NCBI RefSeq assembly: GCF_007991635.1
Contig: NZ_BJYS01000009.1
Coordinates: 124,001-188,000, forward strand
Length of the DNA: 64,000 nucleotides
Direction of reading: 5' to 3'
From: Adhaeribacter aerolatus
Lineage (GTDB): Bacteria > Bacteroidota > Bacteroidia > Cytophagales > Hymenobacteraceae
The position numbers were made by a program, and so were the translations under genes. Under the pieces are notes generated by a model, which was not told where the DNA came from, made no database searches, and saw only the letters and a list, made by a program, of their open reading frames with translations. Shown piece by piece: positions 54,056-63,791 of this stretch; within the stretch, counting starts at the first letter, position 1; each line of letters starts with the position of its first letter.

Positions 54056-55147
54056 TTACGCACCTTTGTAAAAAGGTAATTTTATAATATTGGCTTTCAA
54101 GGATTTATTCCGTACTTTAATAAATATTTCGGTACCGGGTTGGGTATAGGCGGTTTGTACATACCCCAGGCCTACGCCTTTGCCCAGAGAAGGCGATTGG
54201 GTACCCGAGGTTACTTCGCCAATATTTTCGCCGGTTGCATTGGTAATTTCGTAGTGGGCGCGCGGAATGCCCGGCTCGGCCATTTCAAAACCAACTAATT
54301 TGCGGGTAACGCCGGTTTCTTTTTGCTTTTTTAATTCTTCATCGTTGGTAAAGGACTTCGTAAACTTGGTAATCCAGCCTAAACCGGCTTCCAGCGGCGA
54401 AGTAGTGTCGTTTATATCGTTGCCGTACAAACAATACCCCATTTCCAGGCGCAGGGTATCGCGGGCTCCCAGACCAATGGGTTTAATGCCGTGCGGCTCA
54501 CCGGCTGCCATTATTTTATCCCAAACGGTCTGGGCATGCTGGTTAGGTAAATAAATTTCGAAACCACCGCTTCCGGTATAACCGGTAGCCGACACCATTA
54601 CGTCGGGCACACCCGCAAATTCGGCAATAGCAAAAGTGTAATAGGGCATGCTGCTTAAATCCAGCGCCGTTAAAGGTTGCAGCGCTGCTGCTGCCTTGGG
54701 GCCCTGTACCGCAAACAAAGAAGTGTCATCGGAAATATTAGTTAGCTCGGCCCAGCCGGTATTATGCTGGTTCAGCCAATCCCAGTCTTTCTGAATATTA
54801 GAGGCGTTTACTACCAGCATGTACGATTCAGGAGCCAGGTAATATACTAGCAAATCGTCTACAATACCACCCTGGTTGTTCGGGAAGCACGAATATTGCA
54901 CTTTGCCGGGGCTAATTTTGGCGGCATCGTTAGAGGTTACCCGTTGAATTAAGTCCAGGGCAGCCGGGCCTTTTACCAAAAACTCACCCATGTGCGATAC
55001 GTCGAAAATACCCACCGCCTTGCGTACGGTATGGTGTTCGTCTAAGTCAGAAGAATACCGCACGGGCATGTTATAACCGGCAAAAGGCACCATCTTAGCG
55101 CCAAGCGCCACGTGCACATCGTTTAGGGCAACTTTCTTTAGTTCCAT
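54056..55147 (-). CDS. gcvT: Glycine cleavage system T protein (aminomethyltransferase)
   Basis: 363 residues, standard GcvT length. [38 protein letters not shown] and [12 protein letters not shown] in the folate-binding domain, [18 protein letters not shown] (with the substrate-binding Asp region) and a C-terminal barrel ending with GLGYVQTAY are all typical. Transfers the methylene group from H protein to tetrahydrofolate. The ATG at 55147 is chosen rather than TTG 55180. No gcvH or gcvP nearby. Confidence 0.95.
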   Translation of the reverse strand: MELKKVALNDVHVALGAKMVPFAGYNMPVRYSSDLDEHHTVRKAVGIFDVSHMGEFLVKGPAALDLIQRVTSNDAAKISPGKVQYSCFPNNQGGIVDDLLVYYLAPESYMLVVNASNIQKDWDWLNQHNTGWAELTNISDDTSLFAVQGPKAAAALQPLTALDLSSMPYYTFAIAEFAGVPDVMVSATGYTGSGGFEIYLPNQHAQTVWDKIMAAGEPHGIKPIGLGARDTLRLEMGYCLYGNDINDTTSPLEAGLGWITKFTKSFTNDEELKKQKETGVTRKLVGFEMAEPGIPRAHYEITNATGENIGEVTSGTQSPSLGKGVGLGYVQTAYTQPGTEIFIKVRNKSLKANIIKLPFYKGA

Positions 55148-55359
55148 AGAATTGGGGTTAACTGGCCAAAGCTGCCGCAAAAGTAAATTATTTTAATCAG
55201 GTTCGGAAAAAGGTTTAGCAGATATATTTCCGGCCGCCGGGTTTCTGCACAAACCCTAAACAGGCGAAAAGAGTAAAATATGAAATCATTCTTTTACTTT
55301 TGCCAAACCAGCGGCCCCTTTGCCTTCGGCAGAAAACCGGCCCGGTAACTATCCTTCCC

Positions 55360-55719
55360 ATGAGCGACCTGAAATATGTATTCGAATCGGCTAAAATCAA
55401 GCACTTTGTTTTTAAATCGAAGGTAAAATCTTATTTGTACGGTTCCAACACCCCCCTGGAGCCCATCTTGAATTACCGGCAGTGTAGTTTCGGACAATGG
55501 ATTTATGATGTTGGTCTGCCCCGTTTCGACCATTTACCCGAAATGCACCAACTAGAGAAAGTGCACCGCGATATTCATGACCACGCCATCTACCTGGTTA
55601 ACCTGAAACAAGCCGACCGGACCGAAACAGCCCTGGCCGGGTTACCCAAACTGGAGCAGCTAGCCGACAGCATTGTAGAATTACTAAAGCAAATCCAGGA
55701 CAAAGCCGAAATTGATTAA
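55360..55719 (+). CDS. Stand-alone CZB (zinc-binding chemoreceptor-type) domain protein
   Basis: 119 residues, CZB domain only. The four metal ligands of the family can be matched: His in KIKHFVFKSKVKSYLYG, the CxFGQW cysteine in CSFGQWIYD, and the HxxxH pair in VHRDIHDHA. CZB domains bind zinc and answer to hypochlorite or zinc in chemoreceptors and cyclases; the free-standing form here precedes a CHASE3 kinase and response regulator by 116 bp and may feed a signal into them (inference). An upstream in-frame start is less likely. Confidence 0.88.
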   Translation: MSDLKYVFESAKIKHFVFKSKVKSYLYGSNTPLEPILNYRQCSFGQWIYDVGLPRFDHLPEMHQLEKVHRDIHDHAIYLVNLKQADRTETALAGLPKLEQLADSIVELLKQIQDKAEID

Positions 55720-55835
55720 GACCGCTCATCCCATTTATTTCGCTCCTGTAAAACATTTTTAAACTATCTTGCTGTAACATGCTGCCGGAAGCAGGCCGGT
55801 AAAATATTGCCGAACGGCTTGGGTAATTAAACTAA

Positions 55836-57344
55836 ATGAAATTATCGACTAAAATTTTTGCGGGCTACGTAGTAATTTCCGTTATTTTTTCGGCCGGCAT
55901 TTACAATAATTTCCGCCTGTCCGATGATGTACTGGCCAATAGCCGGTACGTGGCTCAATCGCAGCTGGTAATCCGTACCTCCTCGGCATTGCACCGGAAT
56001 ATTATTGACATGGAATCTGGCATGCGCGGCTACTTGCTTACCGGCAACGAAGTATTTCTGGAACCCTACCACCAGGCGCAGCATAATATACCAGCTTTGT
56101 TTGAAGACCTAGCCCGGATGACAAAAGACTCACCGGTACAACGCGAATCCCTGAAACAGGTGCAGGTGATTCAAGACCGGTGGCATCGCACATTCGCCGA
56201 AAAATTAATTGCCGAGAAAAAAGCCAATACCAGCAATCCAATGGCAGGTTTGCAGCATTTACCCAGCGCCAGTGAGGTAATGAACCTCAAGGGGAAGCAA
56301 ATGATGGATGATATCCGCCAGCTATTCCGGAGTTTCAACGCCATCGAGTACAAAATACGCGACGCCCGCCGCACCATCCTGGACAATAGCATTAACCGGG
56401 CCCGGATTATTTCTACCACCCTAACGGTTATTTCTATTTTGCTGGGGCTAAGTTGGGCTTATTATATTTCCCGGTTTATTTCCCGCCGCATCATGACCAT
56501 GGTTAACCTGGCCAACCGCATTGCACGTGGCAATTACCGGAACCAGATAGAAGACAAAACCCACGACGAACTGAGCTATCTGGCGCTATCGCTGAATAAA
56601 ATGGCCGCCACCATTCACCGCACCATTAGCGAGCTCGAAGGCAAAAACAAAGAGCTTGACCAGTTTGCCTACGTGGTATCGCACGATTTAAAAGCGCCCT
56701 TGCGGGGCATCGAAAATGCTTCGCGCTGGATTGAGGAAGATATGGGCAAAGATTTACCCGATAATATTCAGGAATATTTAATGATGATGCGCCTCCGGGT
56801 ACACCGTATGGAAAACCTGATTAACGGCATTCTGGCGCTATCTAAAATTGGGCGGGGCAAAGAAACGCAGGAAGTAGTAGACGTGCAGCAATTACTGGTT
56901 GAAACCATTGACATGGTAGCCCCTCCGCCCGAAATGAAGATAGACATTGGCCCGGGAATGCCGGTATTATTTACGGCCCGGGTGCCCTTGCAGCAGGTAT
57001 TTTCGAACCTTTTGAGCAATGCCATTAAGTACCACGATAAAACTAACGGTCACATTTGGGTAAGCTGCCTGGAAGAAGAACAATATTACCGGTTTTCCGT
57101 TACGGATGATGGGCCGGGTATTGATCCGCAATATCATGATCGTATATTTGTCATCTTTCAGACCCTGCAGGAGCGGGATGCAATAGAAAGTACGGGCGTT
57201 GGTTTGGCCATTGTAAAGAAAATTGTTCAGCGGCACGGCGGCACGATTGCGGTAAAATCGGCTGAAGGCGCTGGCGCCACTTTTACATTTACCTGGCCTA
57301 ATACCAATACCGGCAAATCTGAAAATAACACGATTACAGCTTAA
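55836..57344 (+). CDS. CHASE3-domain sensor histidine kinase
   Basis: 502 residues: TM1 (8-26), extracytoplasmic CHASE3 domain (about 35-185; MESGMRGYLLTGNEVFLEPY is diagnostic), TM2 (190-210), HAMP (211-262), HisKA with H283 in VVSHDLKAPLRGIE and HATPase_c (N box NLLSNAIKYHD, G1 DDGPGI, G2 STGVGLAIVKKI). Similar in style to phytochrome-like kinases. 4 bp before a response regulator gene, forming a two-component pair. Signal unknown. Confidence 0.93.
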   Translation: MKLSTKIFAGYVVISVIFSAGIYNNFRLSDDVLANSRYVAQSQLVIRTSSALHRNIIDMESGMRGYLLTGNEVFLEPYHQAQHNIPALFEDLARMTKDSPVQRESLKQVQVIQDRWHRTFAEKLIAEKKANTSNPMAGLQHLPSASEVMNLKGKQMMDDIRQLFRSFNAIEYKIRDARRTILDNSINRARIISTTLTVISILLGLSWAYYISRFISRRIMTMVNLANRIARGNYRNQIEDKTHDELSYLALSLNKMAATIHRTISELEGKNKELDQFAYVVSHDLKAPLRGIENASRWIEEDMGKDLPDNIQEYLMMMRLRVHRMENLINGILALSKIGRGKETQEVVDVQQLLVETIDMVAPPPEMKIDIGPGMPVLFTARVPLQQVFSNLLSNAIKYHDKTNGHIWVSCLEEEQYYRFSVTDDGPGIDPQYHDRIFVIFQTLQERDAIESTGVGLAIVKKIVQRHGGTIAVKSAEGAGATFTFTWPNTNTGKSENNTITA

Positions 57345-57348
57345 TATT

Positions 57349-57783
57349 ATGGATTCAGAGGCAAGTATATTATTAGTAGAGGATGATTACCTGGACATCA
57401 GAAACGTGGAGCGGGAATTAAAAAAAATAAACGTAAACTTGCCATTACACATTGCCCGCAACGGCCGCGAAGCTTTGGATATGCTCCGGGGCGAAGGCTA
57501 CCCTAAAATTGAACCGTTGCCGAAAGTAGTTATGCTGGACATTAACATGCCCAAAATGAACGGCATCGAGTTTTTAACCGAAATCCGGCAAGACCCGGTG
57601 CTGCACGATTTAAATGTTTTTATCATGACCACTTCTAACGAAGAAACCGATCGGTTTGCGGCCAAAAACCTGAATATCAGCGGTTACATTGTAAAGCCAT
57701 TAACTTTTGATTCGTTCGGTGGCAAAAGTGGCTCTACCATCGACAGCTTCAGCTTGTTTCTAGACTTATTAAAGATTAAATAA
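57349..57783 (+). CDS. Rcp1-like single-domain response regulator
   Basis: 144 residues with a receiver domain only. Acidic pocket EDD (11-13), phosphoacceptor D64 in VMLDINMPKMNG, conserved Thr in IMTTSNEE and Lys in YIVKPLTF. No output domain, as in Rcp1 and CheY-type regulators that work by protein contact. Pairs with the kinase gene 4 bp upstream. Confidence 0.94.
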   Translation: MDSEASILLVEDDYLDIRNVERELKKINVNLPLHIARNGREALDMLRGEGYPKIEPLPKVVMLDINMPKMNGIEFLTEIRQDPVLHDLNVFIMTTSNEETDRFAAKNLNISGYIVKPLTFDSFGGKSGSTIDSFSLFLDLLKIK

Positions 57784-57801
57784 ACCGACGTATATACCGA
57801 A

Positions 57802-57839
57802 AAACAGAAAAGCCTGCTTATTTGCAGGCTTTTCTGTTT
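57802..57839. terminator. Bidirectional terminator between response regulator and rnhB
   Basis: AAACAGAAAAGCCTGC and GCAGGCTTTTCTGTTT form a perfect 16-bp stem with a 6-nt loop. Confidence 0.88.
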
Positions 57840-57852
57840 GAAGAACGGATGC

Positions 57853-58464
57853 CTATTTTATAATCTGTGCTGCCTCAACTACCTCCTCCGGCAATAACCG
57901 GAAAGTTAAGCGGTGGTGTGGTGACACACCGTGTATCCGGATGGCGGCGCGGTGTTTTATAGTAGGATAACCGGCGTTTTGCTCCCAACCAAAATGCGGA
58001 TAATCCTGACCCAATGTTTGCATTAAATCATCGCGGTACGTTTTGGCCAGCACCGAGGCCGCCGCAATCGAAAAATATTTGCTGTCGCCTTTTACAATGC
58101 AGGCGTGGTCGATAGCCGGATAAGGATTAAACCGGTTTCCATCAACAATTAAATATTCCGGCACTACGGCTAATTGGGCGACGGCCCGGTGCATGGCCAG
58201 AAACGAAGCGTTCAAAATATTAATTTGGTCAATCTCGGTGTGCGATACCTCTCCTACGGCCCAGGCAACGGCTTCCTTATAAATCTCAGTTCGCAATATT
58301 TCGCGTTGTTCTTTGATTAGCTGTTTCGAATCGGTGAGCAGCGGGTGGTAATAATCGGGCGGTAAAATAACGGCCGCTGCCACTACCGGGCCGGCCAAAC
58401 ACCCCCGGCCGGCTTCATCCAGGCCGGCCTCGTAAATTTTACCACTGTAATTTGCCTGTAACAT
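57853..58464 (-). CDS. rnhB: Ribonuclease HII
   Basis: 203 residues, usual size. [24 protein letters not shown] carries D16 and E17, with LIVDGNRF and the [17 protein letters not shown] segment holding the other metal-binding residues. Removes single ribonucleotides and RNA primers from DNA. Faces the response regulator gene across the terminator. Confidence 0.95.
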   Translation of the reverse strand: MLQANYSGKIYEAGLDEAGRGCLAGPVVAAAVILPPDYYHPLLTDSKQLIKEQREILRTEIYKEAVAWAVGEVSHTEIDQINILNASFLAMHRAVAQLAVVPEYLIVDGNRFNPYPAIDHACIVKGDSKYFSIAAASVLAKTYRDDLMQTLGQDYPHFGWEQNAGYPTIKHRAAIRIHGVSPHHRLTFRLLPEEVVEAAQIIK

Positions 58465-58698
58465 TTTCCGGAAATAAATTTATAATAATCATATACACTG
58501 GCCTCATCCGATAGGCCAAACACCCGGTTAGGCGAAAAAATTCTGCCTTCTTCGGTTTTAAACTGGTGCAAATCCGATTCTAATTTATCATATTTAGGGC
58601 GCTATATAAAAGATTAGCCAAGTTCTTATCTTTCCAGCATACATTTTTTAGCTTTCTGAATTAAAATTTAAACGCCTAAATAGTTAAAGTTTAATTAC

Positions 58699-59016
58699 AT
58701 GCCCCATATCCAACCTCCGTCCGCCCACGAAATAATTGAAAGTCCCGAATTTAAGAAATTGGTCAGTAAGCGCTGGTCGGTTTCGTTAATACTTACTTTA
58801 ATTATGCTGGCCGTGTACATCGGTTTTTTGCTGGTAGTAGCTTTTAGCAAAGAATCGCTGGCCGCTAAAATCAGCCCGAACCTGACCTGGGCTATACCCA
58901 TTGGCTTGGGCCTAATTCTTTTTGCCTGGGTATTAACCGGCATTTACGTTTACTGGGCCAACAATAACTACGACGAAGCCGTGCAGGAATTAAAAAACAA
59001 AGTACTCAACTCTTAA
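58699..59016 (+). CDS. DUF485 membrane protein
   Basis: 105 residues with two helices (about 34-55 and 70-92) and the conserved start FKKLVSKRWSVSLILTLIMLAVYIGFLLVVAF. DUF485 genes (yjcH) stand before acetate symporters (actP) in many bacteria. Here 17 bp before the symporter, so it is part of the acetate module; biochemical role unknown. Confidence 0.92.
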   Translation: MPHIQPPSAHEIIESPEFKKLVSKRWSVSLILTLIMLAVYIGFLLVVAFSKESLAAKISPNLTWAIPIGLGLILFAWVLTGIYVYWANNNYDEAVQELKNKVLNS

Positions 59017-59033
59017 TCCTAAATATTTAACGT

Positions 59034-60608
59034 ATGCCCCTCCCCACCCTGCTGTTACAGGCAGCTCCCACCACGTCAACCTTAGGAACCGCCAACCCGG
59101 TTTCCATCTTAATGTTTTTCCTGTTTGTGGCCGTTACCATGTATATTACTTACTGGGCCGCTAAAAAAACCAAAACGGGCTCCGAGTTTTACGCCGCCGG
59201 CCGCAACATTTCGGGCTTTCAGAATGGTTTGGCCCTGGCCGGCGATTACATGAGTGCCGCTTCTTTTTTAGGAATTGCCGGCATGGTGGCTACCAAAGGT
59301 TACGATGGCCTGATTTATTCCATTGGTTTTTTGGTAGGCTGGCCCCTGATTATGTTTCTGATTGCCGAGCCCCTGCGCAACCTGGGCAAATATACTTTTG
59401 CCGATGTGGTGGCTTACCGCTTAAAACAACGGCCCATCCGGATTGTATCGTCCGTTGGCTCGCTGCTTACCATTGCTTTTTACCTGATAGCCCAGATGGT
59501 GGGCGCCGGTGGCCTAATTCAAACTTTATTTGGGCTGCCCTACGAAGTAGCGGTAGTAGTGGTAGGTATTGTAATGACAGCCTATGTATTGTTTGGCGGC
59601 ATGCTGGCTACTACCTGGGTACAAATTATTAAAGCCGTTTTATTACTTTCCGGCGCTACGGTGCTGGTAATTTTATCGCTAGCTAAGTTTGGCTTTAGCC
59701 CGGCTAATTTATTCAGCTCGGTAACCCAGCAATATGGCGATGCCATGCTGGCACCCGGAGGTTTTATCAGCAATCCCTGGGATGCCTTGTCGTTAGGGCT
59801 GGCTTTGATGCTGGGAACCGCCGGTTTACCGCATATTCTTATGCGTTTTTATACCGTACCGGATGCCAAGGCGGCCCGGAAATCGGTTTTTGTGGCTACT
59901 GGTTTTATTGGTTATTTTTATTTACTCACGTTTTTAATTGGTTTTGCGGCCATGGCCCTGGTGGGTAAACCGGTTATCGAAGGCATTGATAAGGGTGGCA
60001 ACATGGCGGCTCTTTTACTGGCCGAACAAACCGGTGGTACCGCTTTCCTGGGCTTTATTGCGGCCGTCGCTTTTGCTACTATTCTGGCCGTAGTGGCCGG
60101 TTTAACGTTATCGGGTGCCTCCAGCATTTCACACGACTTGTATGTACACGTAGTTAAACACGGGGTCTCCGATGAAAAAGGCGAAATGAAAGTGGCCAAG
60201 CGGGCCACCATCGCCTTAGGTGTCCTCTCTATTTTACTGGGTTTGGTATTTAAAGGGCAGAACGTTGCCTTTATGGTGGGGCTGGCTTTTTCGATTGCGG
60301 CCAGCGCCAATTTTCCCGCCCTGCTCATGTCTATTGTCTGGAAGCGTTTTACTACCCAAGGGGCTGTGTGGAGTATTGCCACCGGCGCCGTTCTTTCGTT
60401 GGTATTAATTGTACTCAGCCCTACCATTTGGGTCGATATTCTGCACAACGAAGAAGCTATTTTTCCGCTGAAGAACCCGGCCCTGGTTTCAATGTCCTCC
60501 GCCTTTTTCGTGGGAATTGTCGTTTCTTTATTACAACCCGAAAAATCGGCCGCTTTAAAATTTGAAAGCGAAAAACTGCGGACTTATTTAGGAATTGGTG
60601 CGGAGTAG
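59034..60608 (+). CDS. Sodium:solute symporter, ActP-like acetate/cation symporter
   Basis: 524 residues with thirteen or so helices. [36 protein letters not shown] is the typical SSS/ActP opening; [18 protein letters not shown] (about 260-277) and [13 protein letters not shown] are the conserved family blocks. Imports acetate or short carboxylates with Na+. Follows DUF485; the acetyl-CoA synthetase gene is 1.2 kb downstream. Confidence 0.92.
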   Translation: MPLPTLLLQAAPTTSTLGTANPVSILMFFLFVAVTMYITYWAAKKTKTGSEFYAAGRNISGFQNGLALAGDYMSAASFLGIAGMVATKGYDGLIYSIGFLVGWPLIMFLIAEPLRNLGKYTFADVVAYRLKQRPIRIVSSVGSLLTIAFYLIAQMVGAGGLIQTLFGLPYEVAVVVVGIVMTAYVLFGGMLATTWVQIIKAVLLLSGATVLVILSLAKFGFSPANLFSSVTQQYGDAMLAPGGFISNPWDALSLGLALMLGTAGLPHILMRFYTVPDAKAARKSVFVATGFIGYFYLLTFLIGFAAMALVGKPVIEGIDKGGNMAALLLAEQTGGTAFLGFIAAVAFATILAVVAGLTLSGASSISHDLYVHVVKHGVSDEKGEMKVAKRATIALGVLSILLGLVFKGQNVAFMVGLAFSIAASANFPALLMSIVWKRFTTQGAVWSIATGAVLSLVLIVLSPTIWVDILHNEEAIFPLKNPALVSMSSAFFVGIVVSLLQPEKSAALKFESEKLRTYLGIGAE

Positions 60609-60647
60609 TGCGTAATATTTATTTAATTTCTGTTGGAAAAGAATAAA

Positions 60648-60696
60648 GACCCAGCAAGACTACCTTCCTGAGTTAGGAGGGGAGCCTTGCCAGGTC
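60648..60696. repeat. Imperfect inverted repeat between convergent genes
   Basis: GACC-CA-GCAAG on the left pairs with CTTGC-CA-GGTC on the right, around an inner CCTTCCT/AGGAGGG hairpin. No clear T-run; possible terminator or palindromic element. Confidence 0.4.
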
Positions 60697-60759
60697 GTTT
60701 AGCTATTTCAAAAATCAGATAATTAACTTCCGTACTTATAAAGAATAACCCTGGTTTTA

Positions 60760-61566
60760 CTATTTTGTACTCAAAGCTTCTTTAGAAGATTTAGGGCTAA
60801 GTTTCTGGAATGTGTTGCCCCATTCAGACTTTCCACCATTTGACCACGTTGCTGAACCCGTTGATATGAGTTTGTCACCCTGAACTTGATTAGTTACTTC
60901 TATTTTTAAGTTCGGGTCAATTGGCAACGTTGCTAAAATAATCTTAGGAAGTGTCTTGTTATTGGCAGTTGTATAGGAGCCTAGCATAATTTTGTCCAAT
61001 TTTTGTCCTTTTATTTCGACATTCATAAAGTGAGTAGGCGATATTATTTGAATCTGCTTTATACCAGTTTCATCCATTACTTTATTGGCTCCATCCATGC
61101 GGTAACTGGATATTAAATCCCAGGTTCCAATAATAGATTTGTTGGTATTAACTACGCCCGGCACCTTTTTGTACACCTCGTCAAAATAGGCCTTTCTACC
61201 ATCGTCTGTAATCAAGGCACCCTTCATGTAAAATTTATCTCCTTCAACTCTTACTGTATAATCTGTAGTTGCTCCCTGCACCTTTTCCACATACTTGTTT
61301 CCGGTTAAAGTATATTCTCCAAAGTTTGCCCCCTGACTTACAGTATCTGATGCTATATTTTTTACAATGAACATCCAGTGCGTAGGCGTGATAATTTTAT
61401 ATTGTTTAATTTTGCTCACATCTGTTTTAATGGGTGAGCCATCAAAATTAGTTCCGGTCTGGGATATCATTTCCCACGTATCTTGGATCTGAGGGGCTTT
61501 TTGGGCGAACAACTGGAACACTATGCAAAATAACACTACCATGGTAATTATAAATTTTTCTTTCAT
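60760..61566 (-). CDS. Exported protein with two lipocalin-like repeats
   Basis: 268 residues with a signal peptide (QLFAQ). Two related halves: IQDTWEMISQ...YKIITPTHWMFIV (about 26-130) and IIGTWDLISSY...IQIISPTHFMNVE (about 143-255). The GTW/DTW start and the IxTPTHWM segment suggest a lipocalin-like/DUF4488-type fold, each binding a small ligand or acting as structural barrel. Function unknown. Convergent with the symporter gene. Confidence 0.8.
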   Translation of the reverse strand: MKEKFIITMVVLFCIVFQLFAQKAPQIQDTWEMISQTGTNFDGSPIKTDVSKIKQYKIITPTHWMFIVKNIASDTVSQGANFGEYTLTGNKYVEKVQGATTDYTVRVEGDKFYMKGALITDDGRKAYFDEVYKKVPGVVNTNKSIIGTWDLISSYRMDGANKVMDETGIKQIQIISPTHFMNVEIKGQKLDKIMLGSYTTANNKTLPKIILATLPIDPNLKIEVTNQVQGDKLISTGSATWSNGGKSEWGNTFQKLSPKSSKEALSTK

Positions 61567-61821
61567 AATGATTTTAGGGGTTAGATGTGGTCGAATAGTA
61601 CTAAAGTAGTAAATATTTTAATATTTCCAAGTTTATTTTTAACCTATTAATAGAATTGAGTTATTTATGCTTTAAAGCCAGTTAGATTACATATTTTAAA
61701 ATTTTTCAATAGAAAGCCTTTATTCTTTTCCGTTTATTTTAAAATAAAATTTGCTTTACTTTAAAAGTCATATACAAGCCAAACATAAAAATTCAATTAC
61801 TTTAAGCATTAATTAGCCACC

Positions 61822-63720
61822 ATGAGTTACACCATTAAATCTTTTGACGAATACCAACAGGCTTATCAGGAAAGTATACAAAATCCGGAAGGTTTCTGGG
61901 CGAATATTGCCGAACAGTTTACCTGGCAGCAAAAATGGGACAAGGTGCTGGACTGGAATTTTGAAGAACCCAATGTAAAATGGTTTATTAATGGTAAACT
62001 AAATATTACCGAAAACTGCCTCGATCGGCATTTAAAAACCCGCGGCAATAAACTGGCCCTTATCTGGGAGCCCAACGACCCGAAAGAGCGCTATGTGCGC
62101 TATACGTATCGCGAACTGCACGAGAAAGTTTGCATGATAGCCAACGTGTTACGAAATAATGGTGTAAAAAAAGGCGACCGGGTTTGTATTTACATGCCTA
62201 TGATTCCGGAGCTGGCGTTTAGTGTGTTGGCCTGCGCCCGGATAGGTGCCGTTCATTCGGTAATATTTGCGGGCTTTTCGGCTACCTCTATGGCCGACCG
62301 GATCAACGATGCCCAGGCTACGGTGGTATTAACCTCCGACGGCTTAAACCGCGGCACGAAGCAAATTCCGGTGAAACGGGTAGTAGACGAAGCCATTGCC
62401 ACTTGCCCGAGCGTACAAAAAGTAATTGTGGTAGAACGGACCGGCTGGGCGGTAAATATGGAGGAAGGCCGCGACGTTTGGTTACACGAAGAATTACAGA
62501 AAGTAGATAAAGATTGTACGGCCGAAATAATGGACGCCGAAGATCCACTGTTTATATTATATACTTCCGGCTCCACGGGTAAGCCCAAGGGCGTGGTGCA
62601 TACCTGCGGCGGCTACATGGTTTATTCCGATTATACCTTCCGCAATGTTTTTCAGTACCAGGAAAGCGATGTTTACTGGTGTACCGCCGATATCGGCTGG
62701 ATTACCGGCCACACCTATCTCCTGTACGGCCCGCTATTAACCGGTGCTACCACGCTTATGTTCGAAGGCATTCCTACTTTCCCGGATGCCGGCCGTTTCT
62801 GGCAGGTAGTAGATAAGCACGGTGTTAATATTTTCTATACCGCCCCTACGGCCATCCGGTCGTTAATGGCGGCCGGCCTCGACCACGTTTTATCTTACAG
62901 CCTCGATTCTTTAAAAGTACTGGGCTCGGTGGGTGAACCGATAAACGAAGAAGCCTGGCACTGGTACCACATCCACGTGGGCAAAGAACGCTGCCCGGTA
63001 GTAGATACGTGGTGGCAAACCGAAACCGGTGGCATCATGATTTCGGCACTGGCCCACGTAAGCCCGCTGAAGCCCAGCCACGCGGGTTATCCTTTACCGG
63101 GCATCCAACCCATATTGGTAGACCAGAGCGGCGAAGAAATAAAAGAAAACGAAGTAGAAGGCTATTTATGCATGAAGTTTCCGTGGCCCGGCATGATCCG
63201 GACAACCTACGGTGACCACGAGCGCTGCCGCCTGAGCTACTTTGCCGCCTACAAAGGCTTATATTTTACCGGTGATGGTGCCAAACGCGATAAAAACGGC
63301 ATGTACCGCATTATCGGCCGGGTAGATGATGTGATAAACGTTTCGGGGCACCGCTTTGGCACCGCTGAAATCGAGAACGCTATTAACCAGAACAAACATG
63401 TGGTAGAAAGCGCCGTGGTGGGCTACCCGCACGAAATAAAAGGCCAGGGTATTTATGCCTTCGTTATCTGCAACCACGATGATCCGGGGAACGAGCAATA
63501 TCTGCGCGACGAAATTATTGAAAGTGTGGTAGCCGAAATCGGCAAAATAGCTAAACCCGATAAAATCCAGATTGTGAATGGGCTGCCTAAAACCCGGTCG
63601 GGTAAAATCATGCGCCGCATTCTGCGCAAAGTAGCCGAAGGCGAAACTTCTAACCTCGGCGATACCTCAACCCTCCTGGACCCCAACGTAGTAGATGAAA
63701 TTATTGCCGGAGCACTGTAG
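61822..63720 (+). CDS. acs: Acetyl-CoA synthetase
   Basis: 632 residues, usual length (about 640). YTSGSTGKPKGVVHT is the AMP-binding motif; VYWCTADIGWITGHTYLLYGPL, WWQTETGG and GRVDDVINVSGHRFGTAEIE follow in order, and LPKTRSGKIMRR has the lysine (K595) that is acetylated by Pat-like enzymes. Converts acetate, ATP and CoA to acetyl-CoA. It completes the acetate uptake/activation set with the symporter upstream. Confidence 0.95.
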   Translation: MSYTIKSFDEYQQAYQESIQNPEGFWANIAEQFTWQQKWDKVLDWNFEEPNVKWFINGKLNITENCLDRHLKTRGNKLALIWEPNDPKERYVRYTYRELHEKVCMIANVLRNNGVKKGDRVCIYMPMIPELAFSVLACARIGAVHSVIFAGFSATSMADRINDAQATVVLTSDGLNRGTKQIPVKRVVDEAIATCPSVQKVIVVERTGWAVNMEEGRDVWLHEELQKVDKDCTAEIMDAEDPLFILYTSGSTGKPKGVVHTCGGYMVYSDYTFRNVFQYQESDVYWCTADIGWITGHTYLLYGPLLTGATTLMFEGIPTFPDAGRFWQVVDKHGVNIFYTAPTAIRSLMAAGLDHVLSYSLDSLKVLGSVGEPINEEAWHWYHIHVGKERCPVVDTWWQTETGGIMISALAHVSPLKPSHAGYPLPGIQPILVDQSGEEIKENEVEGYLCMKFPWPGMIRTTYGDHERCRLSYFAAYKGLYFTGDGAKRDKNGMYRIIGRVDDVINVSGHRFGTAEIENAINQNKHVVESAVVGYPHEIKGQGIYAFVICNHDDPGNEQYLRDEIIESVVAEIGKIAKPDKIQIVNGLPKTRSGKIMRRILRKVAEGETSNLGDTSTLLDPNVVDEIIAGAL

Positions 63721-63741
63721 CTAAGAAAAGATTTTTAAAAT

Positions 63742-63769
63742 AAAAGGCCGCTGGTTTCAGCGGCCTTTT
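63742..63769. terminator. Terminator after acs
   Basis: AAAAGGCCGCTG and CAGCGGCCTTTT, perfect 12-bp stem, 4-nt loop; flanking A and T runs also suit the convergent gene at 63792. Confidence 0.88.
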
Positions 63770-63791
63770 GTGTTTACGACAAGCAGCTATT

